From the NCBI RefSeq assembly GCF_020740795.1, contig NC_067286.1, forward strand, positions 1,049,990-1,113,989: 64,000 nucleotides of DNA, given 5' to 3'. The notes below the pieces were generated by a model. The model was not told the DNA's origin, did no database searches, and saw only the letters and a program-made list of their open reading frames with translations. Within the stretch, counting starts at the first letter, position 1. Every line of letters begins with the position of its first letter. Source of the stretch: Apus apus. Its lineage: Eukaryota > Chordata > Aves > Apodiformes > Apodidae. The translations under genes were made by a program, and so were the position numbers. Positions 21,701 through 34,200 of the stretch are shown piece after piece.

Positions 21701-24700
21701 CGCGGGATTACTGTTGTCCTCCCGATCTCCCGACATCAGGAAGGGAGGGGGCACTCGATGAGAAAGCCACTTGTCCCCAAGCTGTCACTGCCCCAGCGCC
21801 GGCACGGCGCTGGTGAGAACACCGATGAGCTCTTGGCTGGAAAATCCCTCCCCTGGATGTCTCTGCGTTGCACCGAGCAACCCTGCCTGAATCCTGCCCT
21901 GCCGTCACTGAGCCCCGCGCTAATCCGCTGCTTCCCTAATCCTGGAGGGGGTGAACAAACAGTCCTAAATAGCAACTGTCAAAGGCCCGATATTAGCCAA
22001 TTTAAGAGGGCTCAGGGGTGGCAGCAGCTCAGAGGTGATGTTGTCTGTGTGTATTTACCTGCTCGCACTGACTCCAGGCACCATGTACCTCTTAAAGGCT
22101 TTGGATTGTCTGATTCCAAGAGTCAGGCTGCATGGGACGTGAGGGAGAAACTGTGACTTGCCTTTAAGGAGCTCAGGTGACAGAGAAGCCTGAGCCCACG
22201 AGCTTTCTTTGTGCTCACCATGAGGAAAGGTGGCACAAAACTCAGACCCCCCTGCGAGCTCAGCTAACCCCCAGGCTTCCAGCTGCTTTCTGACAGACCC
22301 AGAGACTGGGTGACAGACTTACCCAGATTAACATACACATTCCCAGCCACCTGGAAGAATTTTCAAGTGCTGCAAGGCCAGAAAAAAAGCAACAAACTGT
22401 CAAAACAGACTTCTCTCAAGTTACTGGTATGCTTCAGAACAGATCTTCGTTGGTGTGCTGCTTTTTTTCCAAGCAGTACCCGTGTGAATTGACGTGTGTT
22501 TTGAAGGACTTGTTTGTACTGAGGGGACTTGCTCCAGGATCATGATCACTGCCTGCCTAGGAGGGAGCTGTGGAAAAAGATAAAAAGCTGTGTTCTCTAA
22601 CTTGGCTTTTCATCCCCGTGCAAAAACACTGAGGAAAACAAGCTGGTAATAAATATTTTGTTATTTTTGACAGAGCTGGTAAAAGCAGAAACTGCTGAAG
22701 GGCCTGCAGAGGCTCTGCCCCCGTTGCTGAGTCAGGCTGTGCATGCCAGGCAGCTCAGCTGTGCTTAGGGCCACACAAAGCCTGGTCCCAGCCTGCTCTG
22801 GTAAACAACTGCTATCACCTGAAATAGGTGTAGTCCAGGGCTTAAGGTGAGCCAAAGGTTCAAGTATCTCCTGGACAGAAAGAAGCCTGGTAGTACAAGC
22901 AAATCACAAGAACAGACACCAAGAAATGGTCTGCAACGATTTGAAAAGGTTTTAAAATGCAGTAAGAAAAGCCAGAGCCTAACAGATGAGTTCTGCTGTC
23001 CTAGTTCTAACAGTTCAGACAAACACCACCTCAAACGCCCAGCTGCCAGAAAGGGAGGTCCCCTTGTCTTCACTTTTCCTCCTGTGATTCCTGGAACTTG
23101 GCTGTGCTGGTGAATACGATATGGCCAGATGGAGAAGTTGAAAATTGGTACTGCTGCTCTTCATCTGCCATCCCTGCAAGTTTATTTATTTTGGGTGATG
23201 CTCAAGTGAGAAGCCTTTGCTGTATCTTGTTACTGTGGCTGTGTGAACCTTGCTGTGGCACAAGGAGCTTTCAGGCAGTGCTGTTCAGAGCCCGTGGTGC
23301 CCTGCTCTGCTCCATCACATGCTGCCATCCTACAGCCAGCAGCGTGTATGTTCTCACACAAGAACCCTTTTAATTGCTCAGGCCTGCCAATTGCCCTCAC
23401 CAGGCTGGTTTTATTTCCCTAGCTATTGATGAGTACAAGCCCCTGGATGCCACCACAAACCCATCTCTGATACTGGCTGCTGCTCAGATGCCAGCTTACC
23501 AGAAACTTGTGGATGATGCTGTTGCCTACGGCAAAAAACTTGGCGGGTAAGTAGAGAGGTTGGTTTTACCTCAGTAGATCTCTATTTCAGATGCCTTATT
23601 TATACAACTAGTGTTTAGTACTACTAGCAGTGTACTGAGGTTTTGCCTTCAACTACTTGTGGGTATATCTCCTGCCCCCAAAAGCCTCAACCCTTAAAGA
23701 AGAATCTCTCAGTGCTCCTTTCAGAAGTGCTTTGAAGTGCATCTCCATGTAGTTCACTCGTGGCCTTCTAGGGCTGCTCAGGAAAACACTCCCAAGACAC
23801 AGTATTACAAGAGATGGTGTCCAAAAGCTGCTGGTGGTGTGGAGAAGGCAGAACATAAACATGCAGCAGAGCAGAAGTGGCTATTTGAACTCTGGAATTT
23901 AATGTTAAATGGGCTGTGAAATGTGATCTTCAGATCCATGGCAACATGTCAATGCACTTTTTTTCCCCTCCTACGGAAGTAATTTTGCTCTTTGTGGCTT
24001 TCAGGTCAGAAGAAGAGCAGATCAAAAATGCCTCTGACAAACTGTTTGTATTGTTTGGAGCTGAGATCCTGAAGAGGATACCTGGTCGTGTGTCCACAGA
24101 AGTAGATGCAAGGTTGGCTCTTTTTCCTCTGGGTTACTCTGGATATTTGTACATACAAAAAGAGACATGATGTGAGTTGGAGACAGATGTTCTTGACTAG
24201 ACAGCTCATTTATCAGACTAGCAAGGGTTAATATTTGTTTAATTAGAGCATGGAATTCCCTTAGTTTGCTTGACTATAACTGTGACAAAACTTTATGAAA
24301 ACAAGCAATGCTGAGCTTGGGTTTTTTGTAATTTTCTTATTTCTTAAGCAAGAGAATCCTCATGCTTCCAGTGTACTGAGTCCTGCTCCTTCTCTTCTGT
24401 GTGATAATGTCTTCTCAATTTACCAGATCTGTTTGAACAGTTTATTTCAAGATTTGGGTAGGATTTGTCTGTTAACCTGCTTGTTGCCAATTCACTTCTA
24501 ATGCTCAGCTTCTGTGTTTGTTATGAAGAACTTGAGGAAAACTTCAGTCTATAATCATGGAACCACAGAATGGTTTGGGTGGGAAGGGACCTTAAAAGGT
24601 CATCTAGTTCCAACCCCCTTTTCTCAAGGAAAGTTATCTTCAGCTCTGGATCCTCTGAATCAGAGTAATGCTCAAGTTCTGCATTCCTTATGAAGAACTT

Positions 24701-27700
24701 GGAAAACTTTAGTCCATCAGCATAGAATGGTTTGGGTTGGAAGGGACCTCAAAGGCCATCTAGTTCCAGCTCCCTTTTCTCAAAGAAAATTATCTTGAGC
24801 TCTGAATCAAAGAGTACCAGTGCTATCATACACCTCCTTGATGGGCTCCCAATCCAGCAAGTATCTCTGAGAAGAAAAACCTACTCTTGGCACATAAATG
24901 CTGATATAATTGACAATTTTTTTTCAATGGGTCTTGAGAGGGGAGGGCATTAAAAAATAAATAAATAAAGGTCAGTTTTAAGTAATCCTGCTCTTGTTTC
25001 AAAGGTTGTCCTTTGATAAGGAAGGAATGATTCAGAGGGCTAGGCGCCTCATTGACCTTTATAAGGAAGCAGGAATTGGTAAAGATCGTATTCTCATCAA
25101 GCTCTCCTCAACGTGGGAAGGAATCCAGGCTGGCAAGTAAGTACCTGGTGTGCAGATTCATGGCATGTTTCTGCCTGCTCACAGGCACCCCACAAACACC
25201 TTCTGCCCTCAGTTGTTTTGAAAGCCTTGCCCCCGGAAACCTGTCACCAGGGCTGTGCTGCAGGGTCCTGTTGAAATAGGAAAGGCTTGTTCATACAAGG
25301 CCACAAGGAGTTTCCTGAAATCTAATACTGAGTTCCCTGCACTGAGTTCAAGGAACAGCATTAAATAAAGCAGAGTCTGGCAGCACAAAACATTTGCTGT
25401 TAGCTTAAAACTTTGAAGCTTATGAACTGTCCCACATTGCTAATTTAACTCAAGAAAGGCAGCAGTTTGAACCTGCTAACTTGTTAGTAGAATATAAATT
25501 CAGTAGGTGAGCAAACTGCTGTTTTAAGCCAGCCTGTGTCTGCAGGGTTCTGGAAGCAGAGTATGGGATTCACTGCAACATGACCTTGCTGTTCTCCTTT
25601 GCTCAGGCAGTTGCCTGTGCTGAAGCTGGAGTTACTCTGATTTCCCCATTCGTAGGACGGATCCTGGATTGGTATGTTGCCAACGGAGAGAAGAAAGCCT
25701 ATGAGCCTTCAGAGGACCCAGGTCAGCTTTCCTTCTAATAGGCATTTTGGAACTAAAACAGCTACTGGTTCCAACTGCAGTTTAGTGGCATAAATCCTCT
25801 TATGAAAAAATGGTTTTGAGCACGTTCCAATTGATTTTTAGGAGTGAAGAGTGTCACTAGGATCTACAACTACTACAAGAAGTTTGGCTACAAGACTATC
25901 GTGATGGGCGCTTCGTTTCGAAACACAGGAGAAATAAAAGCTCTTGCAGGCTGTGACTATCTCACCATTTCACCCAAGCTCCTGGCAGAGCTCAGCAAAG
26001 AGTACGTCAAGTTAACTCCCACACTCAGTGTCAAAGAGGGTAAGTCCACACAAGGCCACTCCTCTGTACCACAGGCTGGCTCAGCCTCCGTTTCTTCTGC
26101 ACCAACTGGAGTGGTGGTGGGTTTGAGTGCATGTCAATACTGTGCACCCCCTGCTGAGAGGGCAGGGAGAGCAGGAGGAGGAGCTTTAAATTTCTTAGGC
26201 TTGGGATGAAATTTTACTGAGGATTAGCAAAGATGCCCAACCTGGTTTAATCCTATGTTAATATTGAATCAGGGATGCAGTTCTCTCTAAACATGCCAAG
26301 AGGCTGGTTTTCCTTCCAGAAACTCTAGAAATTAATCATCTGCACGATGGAGTGATTTGATCTAGTGCTGCTGTGCTTTGATGGCTTTGAATTATGTTCC
26401 AATTGCACTACTCTTCCTTTTCTGTAGCCTTACAAAAATGCTGCTTTACCACTTGGGAAATGAGGTTTGTGCACAGCTGCGTAGTCATGGGTTGGTGCTT
26501 ACAGGGGCTGGCCTGTAGGAGTTTATCAGCTGAGCTCTTGTTAGGTGCCTGCCAGAGCATCACAGGCTGAATTGTTCAGCATATTTGCTCAGAATGCCTC
26601 ACTGCAGCAGGGCTGCTGTGGAATTCTTTATCAGAGGTCTGAAAGTACTGTACCCATCCGGAGCAGATACAAGATGACCACATACACATAAACATGGTAT
26701 TTTTAGAGAAACTGATTATCTAGGCTACCTTTGACACCTCAAAACCAGATCCTGGAGCATTTTCAGTGTTGCATCCTCCTGTTGAGAGCAGTGTTTGAAA
26801 TTTTTCAGCAGCTGGAGAAGGTTAGAATCTTAAGCCTGTTCTAGGAAGCCTGAGTTTTTGTATAATAACCTGATAAAATGGTTTGTTTCTTTTTCCATTT
26901 CCCTTTCACAGCTCAGGCATGTACACTTGAGAAGATCCACCTGGATGAGAAGGCATTCCGCTGGCACCACAATGAAGACCAAATGGCTGTGGAGAAGTTA
27001 TCTGATGGGATCAGGAAGTTTGCTGCAGATGCAATTAAACTGGAGAGGATGTTAAAGGTAGATGTCACATCATGCTGCCTCTTGTCACCTTTCATTTTCC
27101 TCCAAGTGCTGCAGCTAACCTGCAGTGCCTTCTGCTGTGGCTAAGGATTAGGAACCCGTGAGCAAGTCAGGTCAGGTTTCCACAGGGGCAGCACACATGC
27201 TGTGGGACAGGCAGCCAGCAAACTGGGAACTTGGTCAACTTCACTGCATCTCAGGAAAGAATTTACACATGCCAGATGGAGAAAGCCACACATGCTGTTT
27301 GAGGCCCAAGGCAGCATTCAGACTGGCAGCTAATCAAGATAACAACACTACTGCTCAAGAGAAGAATCTCTGAAGTCTAAGGCTAAACTCGTTACCTGTC
27401 AGCAGCAGAACCAGACACGTAAATAAATCTTCAGTAGTCAACTGGAAATAAATCATCTTTGTACTTGGCACTAAGAGGCACCAAGAACAGATATGCTGAG
27501 TGTAATCAGGCCATGTAGATGCCTTCTGTCAGTTCATGGAGAAGCTTTCCAATGGGATTAATTGATCTGTGTGCTTTGGGGGGGAAAATACACACCAAGT
27601 ACACCTGATCTAGGCACTTGTTGGCTGACAACTACTAGCTAGTGACTAAAGTCTGCACTGCTAAAGCAGTTCCCAACGTCTCAGCTGCTTTTTGTTCCTC

Positions 27701-27746
27701 TCTCTCTTTCTAGGAGCGAATGTTCAGCGCTGAAAACGGGAAGTAG
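21255..27746 (+). CDS. TALDO1: Transaldolase, complete, 8 exons
   Basis: Transaldolase of the non-oxidative pentose phosphate pathway. It moves a dihydroxyacetone unit from sedoheptulose 7-phosphate to glyceraldehyde 3-phosphate through a Schiff base. Exons: 21255-21351, 23423-23546, 24005-24112, 25005-25136, 25546-25721, 25842-26039, 26912-27057, 27714-27746. They join in frame to 337 residues, the same length as the human enzyme. Visible active-site residues by homology are Asp27, Asn45 (in ATTNPS), Glu106 (VSTEVDAR), Schiff-base Lys142 ([11 protein letters not shown]), Asn165, Ser187 and Arg192 ([10 protein letters not shown]). The N-terminus [12 protein letters not shown] keeps the basic, NLS-like start of vertebrate TALDO1. 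The ATG follows the promoter elements directly and the stop is TAG after FSAENGK. Mainly cytosolic. The next gene, GATD1, is convergent. Nothing appears broken. Confidence 0.99.
21352..23422 (+). other. TALDO1: TALDO1 intron 1
   Basis: The first 350 bases continue the CpG island with many G-runs (for example 21640-21660). The rest is ordinary sequence. A protein-like open stretch at 22847-23113 is discussed in the findings. Confidence 0.8.
24555..24625 (-). repeat. CR1 LINE tail, copy A
   Basis: ATCATGGAACCACAGAATGG, GGAAGGGACC and CATCTAGTTCCAACCCCC give an antisense CR1 3' end inside duplication unit A. Confidence 0.88.
24719..24778 (-). repeat. CR1 LINE tail, copy B
   Basis: CATAGAATGGTTTGGGTTGG, GGACC and CATCTAGTTCCAGC give an antisense CR1 3' end inside duplication unit B. 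Confidence 0.88.
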
Positions 27747-28210
27747 GAAGATGGGGATTTTCCCAAGTGGTCCAGGCGGAATGAGTGGCTCCCCTGAGGT
27801 TAAACAGATGTACAAATGTCTTACCTGTAAAAGTCTAATGCCATGTATGGATAGATTTGTCTCATGCTTTTTTATCAATTTGCACAGGGGCAAATAGAAT
27901 TTCAACTTTTTTTGGTGGCATTTTTGACAATATATGCAAATTAACACAGACTTTCCTTGTAATGTGTTCATTTCACTGCTGCAGGAGACCCCTGACACAG
28001 TATTTTAATTTGTCTTTTTGTATTAAATTCCTCATTAAGCCTACAGACCTAACACAGTAGGAAGGCAGTTTTGTATTTCATGCTGTTTTGCTGTGGCTGA
28101 AGAGAAGACACAGGTTTCATAAGCCCTCCTTGGTACAAAGCCCACAAGTGCTTTTATAAGACACACACAGAGGTGTGTGTGTATATATGTATTTATTTTT
28201 TTTCAATAAA
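27747..28210 (+). other. TALDO1: TALDO1 3' UTR with two polyadenylation signals
   Basis: After the stop come ATTAAA at 28022-28027 and AATAAA at 28205-28210. The first gives a UTR of about 300 bases, the usual size for this gene. The second lies next to a TG/TA microsatellite. Confidence 0.75.
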
Positions 28211-28232
28211 TATATATATATATACACACACT
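28173..28232. repeat. TG/TA/CA compound microsatellite
   Basis: GTGTGTGTGTATATATG, a T-run, AATAAATATATATATATAT, then ACACACA. The ends are partly complementary and could fold. Confidence 0.9.
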
Positions 28233-28239
28233 CTCACAT

Positions 28240-31200
28240 ACTAAACCAACTAGGCTCCAGTCCCTTCCTGTCCCCTTTCTGCAGCCAAGGTGGCAGCAGT
28301 GGAGACTGACTGGTTGGCAGCCCTGATAACTGCCATCATTAGTATTCCAAGGCTTTTTGAACAGGGCAGGAAAGCTGCATCATGAGCGATTTTTAGGAAT
28401 TTTGTCAAATGCCAGTTTTGTTTCCACTTGCCCAAGAGCCCAAAGCAACAAGATAACAGCAAAAACAGGGAACCAATGGAAGCTGAAAATGCCCCTGTGA
28501 TTACAGCACAAGTTACACATGCCTTGATGTTCTCCTGGGCTCCACTTTCAAAATAAAGTAACTAAATCTCTCAAGCTGTTACTAAATAATTTGACAACTG
28601 GTTAATCCGAGCTGACAGGGAGCATGTGGCTACAACTCAAGATGGTCTGTTAGAGCTCTGCATATTTTTTTTTGAGGATTTGCTGCTTTTCTTTATGCAA
28701 TAGTCATGGAATTGCTGCCAGCCCTACCCCATTTTTTTTTGGTTTGTTTTAAGCTCTCTCATCCCCTCCTTTCCTCATTGTTCTTAAGCTGCTGCTTTTG
28801 TGCAAGACAAAGAGCTGGGTGGCAGCCTTCCCTGGGAATGACCTAATCCTAGGGCAGCACTTACTAATGACAGGCCCTTCTGGTAAATTGGGATGCATGT
28901 GATAATATTTCATGCTGTATTTCATTAAGGCAAATTAAATGTCTGTTATTAGTTTACATAGGTCCAGTTTCATCGAGAATAGGCAAGAGGTTCCTGTTTG
29001 TATGTCGACACAATTAACTGTTTCCTGATTAAGCTGCCTGAACTTAATCTCTCAAAAAAGCCCCAAACACCACAGCACTAAGGCTCCAATATTTATACAC
29101 ACATGCTACATCCCAGCTCAAATACCACAAGAAAAGCCAAGGGAACAATTTATCACCAACACCTGTAAGTACTGGTGAGACACAGGCCACGGTAGGAAGC
29201 CACTGGGCTGGCTGGAGGTGACCTTTTTCCTTCCTTTCAAAGGTCAAGCAGCATTAAGAGCTTTACCCTGCCCCACCTCCCTCCCCTGTGCCCCACAGCC
29301 ACCTGACCCACCATCACAAGTCCAAATGTGTGCTGTGATCTAGGTCACTACAGCCATTAACAACTGCTCAGAGTTTGTGTCCTGCTGGAAAGCAAACTGA
29401 ACCTCGAGGACAGCAGAGGCAGCAAGCACAAGTCTGCAGGCTTTGGATCTGGCTTTCTCAAAATCTATTTTCTGCCCCAGAACATGAGATGAGGAAAGGC
29501 CTAGCTTCTTAGCAGACCACAATTTCCAAAACAAGTTTGGCTCCAACCGTTACCAGTTACAAAAGCATGAAGCCATGACTTCCTCAAGCAAGAAAAAGGC
29601 TTTCATCCAGCCCAGAGCTACATTTCCCTGGCACAGCTTTAATAAGGCTGCACAACACCAGGGTGAGACTTACAGCTGCAGAGATGGGAGACCAGTGAGA
29701 GCCATGGCAAGTCCCAGCCAACAGAGCTGACTTCTGAAAGGTGACACAACTCACGAGCTGGCACTTCAGCGTGCCTCCTGAAACCTGCCATTACAACACT
29801 CAGAGCAGATGACAGGGTAGCACAGGGATACTACTCAGCCATACAAAAATATTTCCCCACAGCAACAAGCCCACTTAATCCAGCAAACTGAACATTAAAC
29901 ACAACGTCACTGATGGAGAGCTCTAAGCATGTCCCATTTTCTAAAGAGGAAGATCTGGGGCTGTAGAATTGGCAAATACAGAACAGTGGCCTCTCTAGGC
30001 CTGTGCAGTTGCTGATGGTCTCCCTGAAAAATAGATCCTTCTTCACACTCACTGACAGGTACAGCCTATAACTCCAGCTGGATGACTCTGAGCCTGCCAC
30101 AGCTTGTCTTGCACCACGGCAGGCATGTCCTCATGCCTGACTTCTTAGCAAAGGAATTAGAAGGTATTTTAGGGCCTGCTGCATTCTTACAGGTGGGAGG
30201 TTCAGGCATGATTCTCATGCAAAGTGCTGCATGAAACCGAGCTCACACTGACCCCGGCTGGTCAGTCGTCAAACCAGCTCCCTTCTCGGTGAGACACAGA
30301 GAACTTTTCATTTACCAACCCCTCGGTATCAACGGGAATCTTTTTGTTGGTTCATTTACCTGAATCACTCTTCTGAAATTTGTACCTATTTGGCATTTTA
30401 AAAGAAATAAGAATCCCAAAGCAATGCAGTGCTGCCAGACAGCCCTGAGGCACCAGCAGCTATTTTCTGCAGGACAGGGAGAGCTACATGCCAGTTTCTC
30501 CAAACAGCTCAGCTGTGCATCTGCAGCTGATGTACAACCATTTCCCTCCAACTGTCCTGGGCTTCAACCTCAAACTAACAAAGGGACAAATCCAGAAGCA
30601 GCTGGATTTGACAATAGCTCTTTGATAGAGCTTCTTCTCTCACAACCAAAACCAACTCATTTCATCTGGACCAAGACTGGCTCCCAGGAACACAACCTGG
30701 TGGACACACCCCAAATGGATGGTAGTTATCTAGGGATTAATCTTGCTCCAAAAACTCTTTGCAATCTAGTGCCCTTCCTCCCACTCTGCTTGCAGAATGT
30801 GTATGCTGCTGTTTCACAGGATTCTGTATTAGATCTTCTCAGGAAGACCTGCCAAATCATGCCTGGTGAATACAGGCAGAGCTCCACTGAAACCATAGAA
30901 TCATGGAATGGTTTGGGTTGGAAAGGACATTAAAGATCATCTAGTCTCAACACCCCTGTACGGGCAGGGACACCTCCCACTCAACCAGGTTGCTCCAAGC
31001 CCCATCCAACCTGGCCTGGAACACTTCCAGGGATGGGGCAGCCACAGCTTCTCTGGGCAACTTGTTCCAGTGTCTTGCTACTCTCACAGGGAAGAATTTT
31101 GTCCTAGTATCCAACCTACATATCTCCCCTCTTCCAGTTTGGATCCATTACCTCTTGTTCTCTCACTACAAGAACTAGGAAGCAAACCAGAACTGAAGGA

Positions 31201-34200
31201 ATCCAGGGTTACTCTGACTTCCATTCTGCAGGTGGGCTGCTGCTGTCTTTTCAGCCTGCATGAAAAATGGGATTTTTCTCCATCATCAGCATATTTGCTG
31301 TTTACACACCCAGCATCACAGCACAGGTGATACTCAGTTCCTGAAGATGCCAACCCCTCACCCAGATAAACATGACCCACGTGTCCAGGTGCACTGTCAC
31401 ACTGGAGCCACCTCTGCCAAGTGACTTGTCTTCTAATAATGAAGTATCCAAAGTCATTCACCCGAGAGCTGCTTTCATCATCTCCCCCAGTCCTACCAAG
31501 TACCCTACAGAGTTCTTAAGTGGGTTTCTTCCCTGCTACTGCTGCCTCTCTCACACTCTAGCACCATGTAGACACATGGATGTGACCATGAACTGACCCA
31601 GCTCCACCATCCATGTCTTTAGCCCACCACTTGACACTGACCACCCACAGCTCTCTAACTCCTCTGCTGAGCTGCGAGGTGGGACACTGCTGCCTGGAGC
31701 CTCTCTTTACAATTTAACAACATCACACTTCTGGCTAACTGCCAACTCCTCTTCCCTACTGAGGTTGTGCCAATCAGAGCCCCAAGACCTCTGTTCAACA
31801 GCCAAATCCAAGCCCTCAAACAGCCCAGAGCCAGGGGAAGCAGCTATTTCAGTCCATGGATTGAAGCCACCACCATAAGCTCACCTGCCAGATGCCTCCA
31901 TCCTGCACTTCAGTCAGGAATCAAGCCATTCCCATCAGGAAGCAATTCTCTTGATTTCTGTGGCTACTGAATAGCTTAGAAAATGCCTGGAAGGTGCCTG
32001 GTCTCTCCTCTGTGGATAATCCTGCTGCCCTGGGGAGCACACCCTCTGTGTGCCTCATACCTGGGATCCTTTTAGCCTGGACTCCTCCTCTGAGAACACA
32101 ACCCAGATGGGTCCCTTCCCAGTTCAACCTGTTTTGCATCTCTTCCTCTTACTGTAAGAGAATTCCAACAGAGACCCCTCAGACTTTTCCAAACACACTA
32201 TAGACCCACTGCTCCATCAAAAATCCTGCAATCAAAACCAATGGACTTCAAGCTGCAAATGCCATCATGTGTATATGTCATATTTGATACCATGTCTCAG
32301 ATTCTGGATTTGGTTGATGATTTCTAGGACAAAAGCCCTGTCAGTGACAGGGGTGAACTGTCACAGGATGAGAAGACAGGGAAGTCTTTGAAGAGGGTAC
32401 CCATCTCCTTAGTGTCATATGGGTACCTGGTAGCTCAAAGTGACAAATGTGCTGGACCTGTCTTCTCTAGGCAAGGTCTGACAAATTGCTGCCCTTTCAC
32501 TTTGCCCCAAGCCCCTTTGTCTGGAGCTTTCTCAATCAGAAAGAAACCAACAGGATCTGCCATCTCATGTAGCTGGGACACAACTGGCCAGAGTCAGTAA
32601 CACTGGGGGGTTCAAAAGCAACTCTGAAGCATTCCAAAAGTTGCTCAAGAGACAATAAAATACTGCAGTGAAAGGGAAAGAAAGAGCAGGAAAAGGTGCC
32701 TCAGCAACAGTCAGACCTTATTCCACATACTTAAAGACACATGGTCCCCTCAAGAGCTTGAGAGGGGCAGGAGATGAACAAATTAGACTTAAAAAGTTCA
32801 CTGCCACAGGAGCCCCTACCTGCTCTGGGAGCAACTGCAGGTTCCCACTTCAGCACTGGAGCTTCTCTTCAGCACAGAATAGATGTTGTGAGGTACCTGA
32901 TGTACTTGGCTAAGTCACAAAGCCCACGTCCATTCTGAAACGGAGCAAAAATCCAAGAGCCACATAAGCCTTCAGCCCATACATGTGTTTACCCAGTCAC
33001 ACAAAGCATGTTCTTCAACCTGTAACTCTTCCTGAACTTACATTTCTCTTCAGGAGATGAAGAGAGCTCTCCCAGGATCCTGTCAGCCCAGCTTACAAAC
33101 TCCCAGTGGCTTCCCAGAACCCAATACCTCCCCAGATTAAGAGAGCAGCAGATGTCTGTTGTCTCCCATCAAGGTTTTTAGCTACCACAGCCACAAGTAC
33201 AAGCTCAGACTCAGCAAGTAGGAGCAAATAAAATGTATGTCTGGAGGGAAACACCAAAGAACCAAGAGTTGCACTTTAAAACCTGATTTTAAAATTCCCT
33301 TACCCTGTATTCAGCACACCCAGAGCCAGCAATCCCTCCAAGCCACAAAGGCTAAACCTTTGCAATCCCTTGGAGCAGAAACTCTCCCTTTACCACCTGC
33401 TCTACACCTGAGCCCCATCCACTAGATAAGCTTCTGCTGGGAAAATCACTCAAACCCCTCCACCACTCAGAAAGCCAGGAGAGGGCAAGCAATCCATGAC
33501 TGTGAGCCAATGGCAGGGCTGACCACACCATGACCCTCAGCATCTAACACTTCTCTTCAAGGCCCCAGGTCCCTCAGGGCTGCACTCCTGGGGCTCCCAG
33601 AGGAGATGTGCACCGTCTCTGTGAACATCTAGGAAAACAGCAACTGCAGGAGACTCTGACAGACTTCTGTGTGCTTAATGGCCACTGAGCTGTCAGGGTG
33701 AGGCCTGTTGGAGGCCACTGTGGCCTTTGCTGCTGCATTTTGATCTGTTTCACTGCAGGAAGCTCACAATATGACCTCTGGGTTTGTCGGGTTGGTTTTT
33801 TTTACTTTGTTTCTTGCTTTACTGGGATCCAGGTTACAGTGTATGCTCAGATGTGCTTGGAATATGCCAAGTGAGTATTTGCAACAGGGTCTCCCTGTTT
33901 GTCCTGGGAAACCCATACAATCCCAGCACCTTCCAAGCAGAGTTTGTCTAAGGAAACGCAGCATTTCTAGAAAGCAGAGGGGATTTTGATCTCACTACAG
34001 CCCACATCACTCAGACACACTGCTCTGTCTGGGGACGGAGCTTGCTGGTGGCTGAGGAGGAAGGGGAAGGTCTGCACGGAGCAGTGTCACCACCCTGTGG
34101 AGAAGCTGCACCACCCCGCGGCACCTCCTCCTTCCCACCATTCGGAGCAGCAACTCATCCCCGGGCCGGGCTCCAAGTCCCATCAGCCTCTCTGGGGAGG

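Larger units (their letters stand above)
24499..24816. repeat. Tandem duplication (about 167 bp x 2) containing CR1 tails, TALDO1 intron 3
   Basis: Unit A is 24499-24665 and unit B 24666-24816. Both open with TAATGCTCA, then TTATGAAGAACTT, GGAAAACTT, a CR1 tail with GGAAGGGACCT and CATCTAGTTCCA, then TTTTCTCAA and TTATCTT. Unit B lacks about nine bases near its end. The match includes non-CR1 flanks, so this is a duplication of the locus and not two insertions. Confidence 0.88.

Noticed and set aside
20665-21816. Several 100-220-codon frames on both strands around TALDO1 exon 1
   Set aside because: GC-rich CpG-island composition suppresses stops. The frames conflict with the well-supported exon 1 and show no motifs.
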